23,307 nucleotides of DNA from an uncultured Eubacterium sp. (GCA_934351445.1 CAKRIZ010000035.1:1-23307), one strand, 5' to 3'. Numbered from the stretch's first letter, positions 1 through 6,272 are shown. A program made the numbers and translations. The notes: generated from the sequence alone by a model not told the origin.

Positions 1-45
1 TCCCACAGTTTTTCTATAGTTTTTTATCTGTTCACCAATACGCAT
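1..45 (-). CDS. XRE-type HTH regulator, N-terminus only
   Basis: Only the first 15 codons are in the window; the gene runs off the left edge. The start MRIGEQIKNYRK matches the usual opening of XRE/Cro-family helix-turn-helix proteins (first helix before the HTH). The ATG at 45 has a strong AGGAGG site just upstream at 53-59, and a plausible promoter lies at 72-100. Such small regulators are common next to mobile-element genes, and a TnpV remnant sits directly upstream. The family call rests on a very short stretch, so it is tentative. Confidence 0.55.
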   Translation of the reverse strand, partial: MRIGEQIKNYRKTVG

Positions 46-71
46 TGTTCTCACCTCCTGTTCTCGCTATA

Positions 72-100
72 ATTATATCGTTACTAGTTCATGTTTACAA
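72..100 (-). promoter_or_regulatory. Sigma-70-type promoter for the XRE gene at the left edge
   Basis: On the minus strand TTGTAA (95-100), a 17-bp spacer and TATAAT (72-77) lie about 27 bp before the start codon at 45. The -10 is centred in a near-perfect dyad, CGATATAATTATAGCG, which could be an autoregulatory operator. The -35 overlaps the last codons of the TnpV remnant. Confidence 0.55.
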
Positions 101-293
101 TTGAACCTTTGTCCTTCATCTTTTCCACAATCCTATCCAGCATCTCATGGCATTCCTCATCAATATCATGCAGATATTCATTCAACTTTCCTTCAAGCAA
201 TAGCTCCATATAATACCCATGTCTGAACTCCTTCAGATACTCACATCTCATATGTCCAAACTTTCCGATATTATAATTTGTTCCCTCTGGTGT
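84..293 (-). pseudogene. TnpV-like transposon protein remnant
   Basis: An open stretch bounded by a TGA (294-296) upstream and a TAG (84-86) downstream. It reads GTNYNIGKFGHMRCEYLKEF and continues through a LLLEGKLNEYL segment. This aligns by eye with the middle of TnpV family proteins (YNIGKYG...YLKEHR...LL.SGKLN.YL.DID..) and with the intact copy at 4520-4897 (WGKRHLRYLKEYRRN...LLMSGRLNSYLADIEEQ). The N-terminal third (IFEEMGGTY...GDY.IP) is missing and the C-terminus stops early, before the WVGRMNNI region, so I call it a decayed copy. The only internal ATG (251) would give about 55 residues without a clear ribosome site. Confidence 0.6.
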
Positions 294-332
294 TCAGAGG
301 CAAACAGGATTATCGTTTTTTCCATAAAAAAA

Positions 333-588
333 GGCAAAGTAAATTATCCTCCCAAAAACAGCTTCCCAAAAATGAATAAACTCTCATAAATCTGGGAATT
401 AAGAAGATAACCATTGATACTAAATACTCTCTAATGCCTGTATTTACAAGGTTTATCTCCTATAATATGATGATGAAAAAAGACCTTTTTGGAGTCCCAT
501 AAATGGTTCCAAACAAGGTCTTATCCATCTTCATATTCTGTTTTTGGTGATAGTCCACTTTGCCCTTTTCAGGATAAATGACTTTGCC
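333..588. repeat. Inverted and direct GGCAAAGT repeats (MITE- or IS-like remnant)
   Basis: GGCAAAGTAAATTATCC at 333-349 continues to CCCAAAAACAG at 361. The same pattern appears inverted at 538-564 (minus strand GGCAAAGTGGACTATC then ACCAAAAACAG). A third, shorter copy lies at 571-588, in the same orientation as the second. The first two would be terminal inverted repeats of a unit of about 230 bp with no transposase reading frame. No clear target-site duplication is visible. The stretch 294-602 contains no gene; besides these repeats it holds only the terminator-like hairpin at 480-522. Confidence 0.5.
475..522 (-). terminator. Intrinsic terminator, minus strand
   Basis: The arms AAGACCTTGTTTGG and CCAAAAAGGTCTT pair over about 13 bp with one bulged base and a 16-nt loop, followed on the minus strand by a run of T. 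It lies about 80 bp past the outer copy of the guaA stop sequence, so it might be the original guaA terminator, displaced by the insertion, or part of the repeat unit around it. Confidence 0.6.
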
Positions 589-602
589 CCTGAACAAGTC
601 CG

Positions 603-614
603 TTATTCAAACTC
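603..614. other. Left attachment site copy (guaA 3'-end repeat)
   Basis: TTATTCAAACTC here is identical to 6350-6361, the last three sense codons and stop of guaA read on the minus strand. The preceding bases match too (TCC then one mismatch). Bases to the right (GGCTTCG) bear no relation to guaA, so this is not a duplicated guaA gene but a short core repeat. Confidence 0.8.
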
Positions 615-717
615 GGCTTCGTCATTGTTATTCTTAAACATATTTATTTAAGTTTTATGACTTTTCAGCCGATATTTTATCTCTGTTACATATATTATTC
701 TGGCTCACTGATTCTCT

Positions 718-735
718 GTTGCCAATATGTTGCCA
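718..735 (+). repeat. Putative integrase arm-type sites, left end
   Basis: Two GTTGCCA boxes start at 718 and 729, an 11-bp period. The same pair with the same period is at 6273-6290. They lie about 105 bp inside the left core repeat. By analogy with the direct repeats bound by the N-terminal domain of Tn916-family integrases, these could be arm sites. The core-to-arm intervals (603-771) hold no gene that I can recognise. Confidence 0.55.
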
Positions 736-771
736 CTTCATTATAACTGCACTAAAGCTACTGTGCAACCG

Positions 772-1137
772 TTATTTCGAGTACACCGCATCATTTTTAG
801 AAAGAAGATATACGCAATACTGGTTCATGCTGATTCCCTCTCTCTGCGAATGTTCTGCCAGTGATCGGTGCAGGCTTCGTGGAATCCTCAATTTGAACTG
901 CCCGGAATAATCCTCCAGACTGTCCGGCTCATGAATTTCCACACCATCTTCCAATGCTGCTTCAAGCCATGCCTTTTTCGCATCCAATGCATTCGCTACT
1001 GCACTTTCCACAGTCTCTCCACAGGTAATACAGCCAGGCAAATCCGGATAAGAAACCACAAATCCGCCTTCATCTTTATCTTCTACAATTTCCATGCGAT
1101 AGGACATTGCCATGTAATCATTCAGCGTCTTCATCAT
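772..1137 (-). CDS. hicB: HicB-family antitoxin
   Basis: The N-terminal half carries the HicB fold signature: YRMEIVEDKDEGGFVVSYPD, then LPGCITCGET (residues about 13-43), a degraded RNase H-like domain that binds HicA. Residues about 75-121 (SGQFKLRIPRSLHRSLAEHS...NQYCVYLL) look like a ribbon-helix-helix/Arc-type DNA-binding tail, as in HicB proteins that repress their own operon. The length of 121 residues is typical. The gene overlaps the end of hicA by 20 bases, so translation is likely coupled. The second ATG (1134) is an equally good start. It is the last gene before the left end of the element, where toxin-antitoxin pairs often help retain the DNA. Confidence 0.85.
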   Translation of the reverse strand: MMKTLNDYMAMSYRMEIVEDKDEGGFVVSYPDLPGCITCGETVESAVANALDAKKAWLEAALEDGVEIHEPDSLEDYSGQFKLRIPRSLHRSLAEHSQREGISMNQYCVYLLSKNDAVYSK

Positions 1138-1426
1138 TCTTCGCCTCGCTTTCTACAATCTGCCTTACCATTTCCACATATACTTTCTTGATCGGCTCGT
1201 GCTTCGGTATTGTGATCGGCATACAACCCTGTTTTCTGAACGTATAATGACTACTTCCGCTTCTCGGTGCATTCATTTCATATCCGTAACTTTCCAATAC
1301 CTTTCGCAACTCATCAAACCGGAGGTCTTTCGATAAATTGCATATACGTGTTATCAGTTTATCCCTTTTTATTATAGGTGGTATCGTATATGGTGTCAAT
1401 AATTTTATTTGATTATTTACATGCAT
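1118..1426 (-). CDS. hicA: HicA-family mRNA interferase toxin (YcfA-like)
   Basis: The segment KRDKLITRICNLSKDLRFDE (about residues 20-39), then LRKVLESYGYE and SGSSHYTFRKQG, with PITIPKHEPIKKVYVEMVRQ, is the HicA/YcfA double-stranded RNA-binding fold. The His of GSSHYTF is at the position of the conserved catalytic His. HicA cleaves mRNA and is neutralised by HicB, encoded just downstream with a 20-base overlap. The start is uncertain. The ATG at 1426 has no ribosome site, and the first 17 codons coincide with a consensus promoter (1371-1399). Homologues start at about the KRDKL position, where only ATA and CTG codons are available here. Translation may use a non-standard start, or the copy may have lost its start codon. 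Confidence 0.75.
   Translation of the reverse strand: MHVNNQIKLLTPYTIPPIIKRDKLITRICNLSKDLRFDELRKVLESYGYEMNAPRSGSSHYTFRKQGCMPITIPKHEPIKKVYVEMVRQIVESEAKNDEDAE
1371..1399 (-). promoter_or_regulatory. Consensus sigma-70 promoter for hicAB
   Basis: On the minus strand TTGACA (1394-1399), exactly 17 bp of spacer, then TATAAT (1371-1376): a perfect match to both hexamers. Transcription would begin near 1364, inside the longest hicA reading frame, so residues 1-17 of that frame are probably not coding. Confidence 0.7.
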
Positions 1427-1450
1427 CGGGTAAACTGGAATCTGGAAATT

Positions 1451-2500
1451 TTAATATTCTTTCGCATCAGCCATCCGTATAACCACATTTCCAGCACGAA
1501 CAACGTCACCCGCAGTCCTGATAGCCTGTGCAAGTTCCGGCAATGGAAATTCATGTGTAATAATATTCTCTAAATTCCATTTTCCACAAGTCATAATATT
1601 CTGAACATCCCTCACATCTTCCGGCATATATCCACCGGAACCAATGATACTCTGCTGAGCATAGGTCATATACAACAGGTCGATATTTCGTGGCTTGTTG
1701 TTTACCGCCACAGATACAAATCGACTCTCAATTTTCCCAAGCTGCATGAAATCATCCAAAATATTTTCTGCCCCGGCAGCATCCAGCCAACAATCAATAT
1801 TGGCAGTTTGTCCATTCAAGGATGGTGCAGTTCCAAAGTATTCTTTTGATTTTACAGCAAAATCTTCTTTTTGTGGATTGCAAATAGCAACCCCCAGTTC
1901 TTTTGCAAGATTTAATCGAAAATCCGAATAATCACAGACCATAACTTTTTTCATACCAAAATACTGAAAAGCAACTGCGGCAGCAATACCAATCGTTCCA
2001 CTGCCAAATATAACAGCATTTTGTCCTGAAATATATTTATTTTTTCCATCTGGAATCATTCCTCTTCTGGCAGCACGGCAGCCAACTGTAAACGGTTCAA
2101 TCAGACTTGCCAGACGATCTGAGATGCGTTCATCCACACTGTAAAGCGAATGATTTCTTTTTGCATTAGGGATAAGAATATATTCCGAAAAACCACCAAT
2201 CGTGCCTGCCCGTTTCGTATCACCCGTGGCGAAACGTGGATAAGGATATACCCTTTCACCTACCGTAAAGTCCGTAACATTTTTTCCAACCTTAACAATG
2301 CGTGATACCGTCTCATGTCCAAATTCTCCACCCACAGTAACTTTATGCCCTGTACCCGGACCATGAAAGTAAACTGACACATCGGTACCACAGATACTGG
2401 AATAAATATTTTCTACCAGAACGTCTTCATCACCTACTTCAGGAATAGGCAGTTCCCGAAGTTCAATCTGTTCTTTTCCTAAATATATTCCTGCTTTCAT
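1451..2500 (-). CDS. Zinc-dependent medium-chain dehydrogenase
   Basis: A 349-residue member of the medium-chain dehydrogenase/reductase superfamily (sorbitol/threonine dehydrogenase type), which oxidises or reduces an alcohol/carbonyl with NAD(P). The N-terminal GroES-like domain supplies the catalytic zinc ligands: Cys37 (SSICGTD), His62 and Glu63 (GGEFGHE), with Glu135 (LIEPF) in the expected place. The Rossmann domain has GSGTIG at 166-171 and Asp190 at the end of the second strand, which favours NAD over NADP. The four-Cys loop that binds the structural zinc is absent (residues 85-103 contain no Cys). The start is the ATG at 2500, after AGGAGG; it overlaps the tetR stop as ATGA, so the two are coupled. 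The substrate cannot be told from sequence. Confidence 0.85.
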   Translation of the reverse strand: MKAGIYLGKEQIELRELPIPEVGDEDVLVENIYSSICGTDVSVYFHGPGTGHKVTVGGEFGHETVSRIVKVGKNVTDFTVGERVYPYPRFATGDTKRAGTIGGFSEYILIPNAKRNHSLYSVDERISDRLASLIEPFTVGCRAARRGMIPDGKNKYISGQNAVIFGSGTIGIAAAVAFQYFGMKKVMVCDYSDFRLNLAKELGVAICNPQKEDFAVKSKEYFGTAPSLNGQTANIDCWLDAAGAENILDDFMQLGKIESRFVSVAVNNKPRNIDLLYMTYAQQSIIGSGGYMPEDVRDVQNIMTCGKWNLENIITHEFPLPELAQAIRTAGDVVRAGNVVIRMADAKEY

Positions 2501-3090
2501 TTTTCCTCCTGATGACGCATGACACATTTTTGTATCACAGTAATAATATATTCAATAGAATCCTTACAATCTGTCTTTAACCACTCCGTAATGATTGCCA
2601 TCAATCCTCGGATATAAAATGCCATAATATAAGTTCTGTCTTTTTCAGGTACCTCATAGCGTTCCAGAATAGGTGTAAACACATAACAAAACATCTTATC
2701 ATAGCTTTTTTCCAGTTCCAATACCGCAGCATTTTCTATTGCGGTACGAAATATTTTTTTGTATTCCTTTATATAACCAAGATATGGAGTGAGATATTCC
2801 GGTGTAACAAGGAACAACTCGTTTAAGGAACATTTTTGCAGCCTTGAAACAACAGCCTCCTTATCTTTTTTCATATATGCGAGAAACTGATCATTTAGAT
2901 AATTGACACTTTCTGATAGCAAATCACTGATTGTTTCATAATGCAGATAAAAGGTAGAACGGTTGACTCCTGCTGTTTCACATATTTCTTTTACTGTGAT
3001 ATAAGAAATATCTTTCTTTTCAAGAAGTCTCAAAAATGCTTCATCCATTTTCGTAGCAGTGACAAAATATTTACTTTCCGATCTGGTCAA
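2497..3090 (-). CDS. TetR/AcrR-family transcriptional regulator
   Basis: A 197-residue protein. Residues about 12-58 form the TetR N-terminal domain: DEAFLRLLEKKDISYITVKE, then ICETAGVNRSTFYLHYETIS, in which the recognition helix ends at the usual STFY.HY. The C-terminal part is helical, as in the TetR_C_7/DhaS-like group, and should bind a small ligand. The start is a TTG at 3090, supported by an AAGGTGG site and by the TTGA overlap with the stop of the gene before it; the next ATG would remove the beginning of the DNA-binding domain. It lies between the membrane-protein genes and the dehydrogenase and probably represses the whole unit, perhaps at the dyad at 4353-4366. Confidence 0.85.
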   Translation of the reverse strand: MTRSESKYFVTATKMDEAFLRLLEKKDISYITVKEICETAGVNRSTFYLHYETISDLLSESVNYLNDQFLAYMKKDKEAVVSRLQKCSLNELFLVTPEYLTPYLGYIKEYKKIFRTAIENAAVLELEKSYDKMFCYVFTPILERYEVPEKDRTYIMAFYIRGLMAIITEWLKTDCKDSIEYIITVIQKCVMRHQEEK

Positions 3091-3977
3091 CGATTCCCAC
3101 CTTCTTTCTTATTTTTTCTACTGCAAATCAGCATAAAAACAGCAACAAAGATCACAATACAGTATACAAAACCACCCGTAATCGCATTCATCGTTTTACG
3201 GTAATTGTCTCCATTTTCTGAAAAGCGAGATATCATTGCCGTCTGTAAACCGAGAATCGACATCATAGCTGATATAAAATTCAATATTTTGGCAGCAGAC
3301 AAAATAGGGCTGCCTAATTTACGAAATTTTACTACATTGACAACTGCTGTTATCATTGTGTAAAAAGTATAAAGTGCAGACAAATATATGATATAACCCG
3401 GATATGTGAATCCTGAATTTGTACGCACCATCAGAACAATCATACCACCCATGGGAATATTCAGCAAAAATAACATCCATGCTGTTTTTCGATAATAACG
3501 GTATTCTACTTCTTGATTTCGATGATAGTAACAATAAACCAAATACGTTCGTAAGGCACCCAATACCAGATAATAGCCGGCCATAGATATAAACCATACC
3601 GAAGTATATCTAATTCCCGTTATAACACGGAATATCACATAAACATAATTGACTATCATTCCCTGACAAATATTGATATTCCCACGAAAAGCAAGATCAT
3701 TAAGATATTTTCCTATAATTGGCGTTGTGGTTATTTTTTGAATAATTCCATTACTTATTATAGCTGATTTTATCCGTTTTGTCAGTGATGGTACAGCCAA
3801 TAGCTAAATTACAAGCGAATATGCCGACATACAATAAATCAGATATGCCGGCATAGTTCTTGATTTTTGTGATATTAGGATAAAGATAAGTATTATAAAT
3901 GATACGACTGGAATACAAATCAGTTTCATCTTTGACGGAAATAATATCCTTTTCAAAATCTGCTTTATCCGTTTCAT
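3087..3977 (-). pseudogene. Polytopic membrane protein split by an in-frame TAG
   Basis: A single reading frame runs from the ATG at 3977 (MKRIKQILKRILFPSKMK) to the TGA at 3087, broken only by a TAG at 3804-3806 after 57 codons. Downstream the frame continues in phase (LLAVPSLTKRIKS...) for about 238 codons. The stop falls inside a hydrophobic segment (AYSLVI stop LLAVP), and a TGG to TAG change of one Trp codon would explain it. About eight membrane spans are visible over the two pieces. I do not recognise the family. No good ribosome site precedes a possible restart at the TTG at 3800. The gene starts 4 bases after the stop of the preceding small membrane protein and ends overlapping tetR. 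A sequencing error is possible. Confidence 0.65.
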
Positions 3978-3981
3978 AAGA

Positions 3982-4332
3982 TTACTCGCTGATTTCTTTT
4001 GCAAGCTCTATAATCTCATAAGCATATTTTTGTTTTCCCTTAGCCAACATCTTTTTGTAAATTGGATAATTGATGCCCATACCTGCTAATCCAACAATAC
4101 CAACAATAACCCCAAGAACAAACATAGTAGTTGTTCCACTGCCGATTACATTCATGGAAAAGCACATTCCGACACCTGTTACAAGTGCAGCAATAATTCC
4201 GAAAGTATAGGTAAAAATAGTAGCCGGAAGTTTTGCCCTAGCATCCAGTTTGCGAAGGGCTACTACCTTTGAAGTGTCCTTTGGTGCATATTCGTTTGCG
4301 AGTTGCTCTGCATAAATCTTATCTGTATTCAT
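3982..4332 (-). CDS. Small two-span membrane protein, unknown function
   Basis: A protein of 116 residues. A charged N-terminus (MNTDKIYAEQLANEYAPKDT, then KVVALRKLDARAK) is followed by two hydrophobic helices, at about 40-61 (FTYTFGIIAALVTGVGMCF) and 68-89 (TTMFVLGVIVGIVGLAGMGI), and a charged tail (YKKMLAKGKQKYAYEIIELA). The start has a strong AAGGAGG site 9 bases upstream. Proteins of this shape are widespread in Clostridia without a known role. It is the first gene of the cluster that continues with the broken membrane protein, tetR and the dehydrogenase. Confidence 0.75.
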   Translation of the reverse strand: MNTDKIYAEQLANEYAPKDTSKVVALRKLDARAKLPATIFTYTFGIIAALVTGVGMCFSMNVIGSGTTTMFVLGVIVGIVGLAGMGINYPIYKKMLAKGKQKYAYEIIELAKEISE

Positions 4333-4352
4333 GGCTTGTTGCCTCCTTTATT

Positions 4353-4366
4353 TGATGATTTCATCA
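4353..4366 (-). promoter_or_regulatory. Candidate TetR operator over a -10 element
   Basis: TGATGATTTCATCA is a perfect 5-4-5 dyad lying 20 bp before the first gene of the tetR cluster. It overlaps a -10-like TATGAT (4363-4368, minus strand); no convincing -35 is visible. A 6-bp hairpin CAACAC/GTGTTG lies farther upstream (about 4390-4412). Assignment to the TetR protein is inference from position only. Confidence 0.35.
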
Positions 4367-4519
4367 TACCAAATACGAATATCAAACAGAACAACACGAA
4401 GTCCCTTTTGTGTTGAGTTCAAAAATATGAAAAATACTAAGATTGTCTACACCAACCAGTATTACCGCATAACGGAAAGCAAGCCATCTCCAGACTTACT
4501 CTCCGCCATACCGCTTTTC

Positions 4520-4897
4520 TTACTGGTAAATCATCTCTCTATCCACAGTCTCCCTTGCACACGCCTGTATGTTATTCATTCTGCCTACCCATTCCCAGGC
4601 ATTGTCCGCCTTTAACTGCTCCGTAATTCCCTGTGCCTGCTTCATCTGGTCTATCAGCCTTTCAAAGCGTTCCTGAGCCTGTTCTTCTATATCAGCCAGA
4701 TAACTATTCAGTCTGCCACTCATAAGCAGATCCAGATATACATTCCTGCGATATTCCTTCAAATATCGCAAATGTCTTTTTCCCCATACACCAACAAATC
4801 TCGGTTCTTCTTCCTCCGGCAAGGTAAGGCAGGGGATGAAATAATCCCCTTGCCTGATATAAGTACCACCCATTTCTTCAAAAATTGTTTTCTTCAT
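4520..4897 (-). CDS. tnpV: TnpV-like transposon-encoded protein
   Basis: A 125-residue protein that matches the TnpV family of Tn4451-like and related clostridial elements from end to end: IFEEMGGTYIRQGDYFIPCL near the N-terminus, then WGKRHLRYLKEYRRN, LLMSGRLNSYLADIEEQAQE, and a C-terminal WVGRMNNIQACARE. The biochemical role of TnpV is not known. The ATG at 4897 has AAGGTGG eight bases upstream and is preferred; a GTG at 4909 is also in frame but would sit on the ribosome site. A second, decayed copy is at 84-293. The 187 bases between its stop and the next gene (4333-4519) hold the promoter region of that gene and otherwise nothing I recognise. Confidence 0.8.
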   Translation of the reverse strand: MKKTIFEEMGGTYIRQGDYFIPCLTLPEEEEPRFVGVWGKRHLRYLKEYRRNVYLDLLMSGRLNSYLADIEEQAQERFERLIDQMKQAQGITEQLKADNAWEWVGRMNNIQACARETVDREMIYQ

Positions 4898-4914
4898 AAT
4901 CTGTTCCACCTTTC

Positions 4915-5016
4915 TTATCTCTCCATATCTCTGGATTTCTTCTTTGTTTGCTTCATCTGCTGTCTGCCTTCCTGCTGATAGCTGCGCAGTTTTTTCAGCA
5001 CACTTTCTGTGTCTGT
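4915..5016 (-). pseudogene. C-terminal tail of an unidentified mobile-element protein
   Basis: After the integrase fragment, another frame stays open (TDTESVLKKLRSYQQEG, then QMKQTKKKSRDMER and a TAA at 4915). It is lysine- and glutamine-rich, like the ends of relaxases or recombinases that precede tnpV in such elements, but I cannot name it. The tail ends a few bases before the tnpV ribosome site, as expected for the 3' end of the gene normally upstream. It seems to be what remains after a deletion joined two genes at about 5000-5016. Confidence 0.4.
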
Positions 5017-5093
5017 TTCCGTTCCCCGGTAAAATCGGTATAACGGAACACTACCCTCCACGTTCCTGTGGCATTATCTTTGTATACAGCCAT
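4995..5093 (-). pseudogene. int: N-terminal fragment of a Tn916-type tyrosine integrase
   Basis: The frame MAVYKDNATGTWRVVFRYTD, then FTGERKQTQK is the arm-DNA-binding start of Tn916/phage-type tyrosine integrases (usually followed by RGF.TKREA..WE). Here homology ends after about 30 codons and the frame closes at a TGA (4995-4997). The catalytic domain with its Arg-His-Arg-Tyr residues, roughly 350 codons, is missing. A GGGAAAGGAAG ribosome site precedes the ATG, and the gene follows the DUF6462-like HTH gene by 18 bases, as in intact elements. This is the likely recombinase of the element, lost by deletion. Confidence 0.7.
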
Positions 5094-5111
5094 TCAATCA
5101 CTTCCTTTCCC

Positions 5112-5291
5112 TTATTCGCTGTAACATACTTTTTTACGAAAATAATTCGCATCCACTCTGCCCCTGACAGTGATATAGCCAAGTGCTTCCATCTCATCGT
5201 TCAACTGTCTGACAAGCTTATAGGCATAAGACTTTGATACGCCCAATGCGTCTGCTACATCCTGGGCAGTCATAAAATTTTTATTCGTCAT
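5112..5291 (-). CDS. DUF6462-like HTH protein, possible excisionase
   Basis: A 59-residue protein, MTNKNFMTAQDVADALGVSK, then SYAYKLVRQLNDEMEALGYI and VRGRVDANYFRKKV. It is a winged HTH of the MerR/excisionase type found directly before integrase genes in clostridial conjugative elements, where a role in excision control is likely. The start at 5291 is chosen because GAGGAG lies nine bases upstream and the family begins here; an alternative ATG at 5336 with GGAGG adds 15 residues. The frame stays open up to 5417, but that part has no family match. The gene is transcribed from the promoter at 5496-5524 through a leader of about 200 bases. Confidence 0.7.
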   Translation of the reverse strand: MTNKNFMTAQDVADALGVSKSYAYKLVRQLNDEMEALGYITVRGRVDANYFRKKVCYSE

Positions 5292-5495
5292 ACACTTCAT
5301 CTCCTCTTGTTTTTCATTTTCATTGTTCTTCGCCATTCTCCCTCCCCCGTTCCTGACAAGTTGCCCTGCTCGGTACTTTGTCGTGTTTCCACCTTCGACA
5401 CGCTCGCTTTTGGTCATCGCCTGTTCTTCCAGTGGTATCAGTTTGGATGGTTATTTAGTTTTATTAACTTATTTTGTTTAAGTTTCTGTATCTGT

Positions 5496-5524
5496 ACTAT
5501 ACTAACTTTTTCAAGTTAAGTCAA
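5496..5524 (-). promoter_or_regulatory. Leftward promoter for the HTH-integrase genes
   Basis: On the minus strand TTGACT (5519-5524), a 17-bp spacer and TATAGT (5496-5501). The spacer is occupied by the AACTT-TTTC-AAGTT dyad, the classic position for a repressor site. Confidence 0.65.
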
Positions 5525-5567
5525 TAGGTTTGCAGAAAAATTCTTAAATTTTTTAGTTTAAGTTTTC

Positions 5568-5596
5568 TTGCTATTCTCTTTTATCTGTGGTACACT
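5568..5596 (+). promoter_or_regulatory. Rightward promoter for the XRE regulator
   Basis: TTGCTA (5568-5573), 17 bp, TACACT (5591-5596), about 48 bases before the ATG at 5644. A GTTTAAGTTT motif ends just upstream of the -35, and CCTTAAAC follows the -10, which suggests autoregulation. Confidence 0.5.
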
Positions 5597-5643
5597 CACC
5601 TTAAACAGAAAAGTTTTATATCATTTGGAAGGAGATTAAGGTA

Positions 5644-6171
5644 ATGGCAATCGGAAAGCGTATTAAATTTTTTCGGAATAAAAAAGGCATGACACAAAAG
5701 CAGTTTGGAGAAATGCTTGGTTTTCTCGGCAAGACCTCCGATGTGCGTATGGCACAGTATGAAGCAGAAGCAAGAATCCCCAAATTTGAACTCATAAAGG
5801 AAATTGCTGGCATCCTCGGTGTAAGCACCCATGCCTTAAATGTCCCGGACATTGACAGCTATGTTGGTCTTATGCATACCTTTTTTGCATTGGAAGATAT
5901 GTATGGACTGAAAATCAAGGACATTGACGGTGAACTCTGCCTTTGTCTTGACAGAAATAATCCATCCTATCTTTCCATGTTCGATATGTTCCATGCATGG
6001 CAGCAACAGTCAGCAAAATTGGAAAACGGAGAAATCAGCAAAGATGAATATGATGAATGGAGATATACATATCCGGCACTGGATACATCCGGACATTATG
6101 TAAAAGTTCCTTCTCAGGAACTGAGCGATCTGCTCATCAAAGAACTTGATAAAAAATCAAAGAAAAAATAG
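5644..6171 (+). CDS. XRE-family regulator of the element
   Basis: A 175-residue protein. Residues about 4-66 are a Cro/C1-type HTH: IGKRIKFFRNKKGMTQKQFG, EMLGF, then AQYEAEARIPKFELIKEIAG and ILGVSTHALN. The remaining 110 residues (GLMHTFFALEDMYGLKIKDI ... KDEYDEWRYTYPALD) are a C-terminal domain typical of XRE proteins in Tn1549-like elements; its ligand is unknown. AAGGAGA lies nine bases before the ATG. It is the only plus-strand gene of the window, divergent from the excision/integration genes, and it likely represses them. Immediately downstream is the bidirectional terminator. Confidence 0.8.
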   Translation: MAIGKRIKFFRNKKGMTQKQFGEMLGFLGKTSDVRMAQYEAEARIPKFELIKEIAGILGVSTHALNVPDIDSYVGLMHTFFALEDMYGLKIKDIDGELCLCLDRNNPSYLSMFDMFHAWQQQSAKLENGEISKDEYDEWRYTYPALDTSGHYVKVPSQELSDLLIKELDKKSKKK

Positions 6172-6173
6172 AC

Positions 6174-6226
6174 ATCAAAAAAACCTTACCGATATTCAGT
6201 TTTCATTCTGAAAATCAGTAAGGTTT
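6174..6226. terminator. Bidirectional terminator at the right end of the element
   Basis: AAACCTTAC (6181-6189) pairs with GTAAGGTTT (6218-6226), and the stem continues inside with GAT/ATC and TTCAG/CTGAA. The minus strand has seven or more T after the stem, so it should stop guaA transcripts entering the element. For the XRE gene the T-run is weak. Confidence 0.75.
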
Positions 6227-6272
6227 CTCTATACATAACTAAGATATTTTATTTTCTGAATAAGTATCAAAT

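Larger units (their letters stand above)
5476..5606. promoter_or_regulatory. Divergent control region with repeated operator-like motifs
   Basis: GTTTAAGTTT occurs at 5476-5485 and 5556-5565, and the inverted half CCTTAAAC at 5599-5606. A 14-bp dyad AACTTTTTCAAGTT fills the spacer of the leftward promoter (5504-5517). The region separates the HTH/integrase genes from the XRE regulator, so the repeats are candidate binding sites for that regulator. Confidence 0.5.

Noticed and set aside
719..910. Plus-strand open frame of 63 codons over the hicB 3' end
   Set aside because: It is antisense to hicB, has no ribosome site or recognisable motif, and begins in the putative arm-site region.
3804..3806. 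TAG read as pyrrolysine or by suppression
   Set aside because: Other genes here end normally with TAG (spoIIID, the XRE regulator, the phosphatase) and there is no pyl-type context; a nonsense mutation is simpler.
4430..4519. A TnpW-like gene after tnpV
   Set aside because: A short frame MAESKSGDGLLSVMR follows but stops after 15 codons and does not match TnpW clearly.
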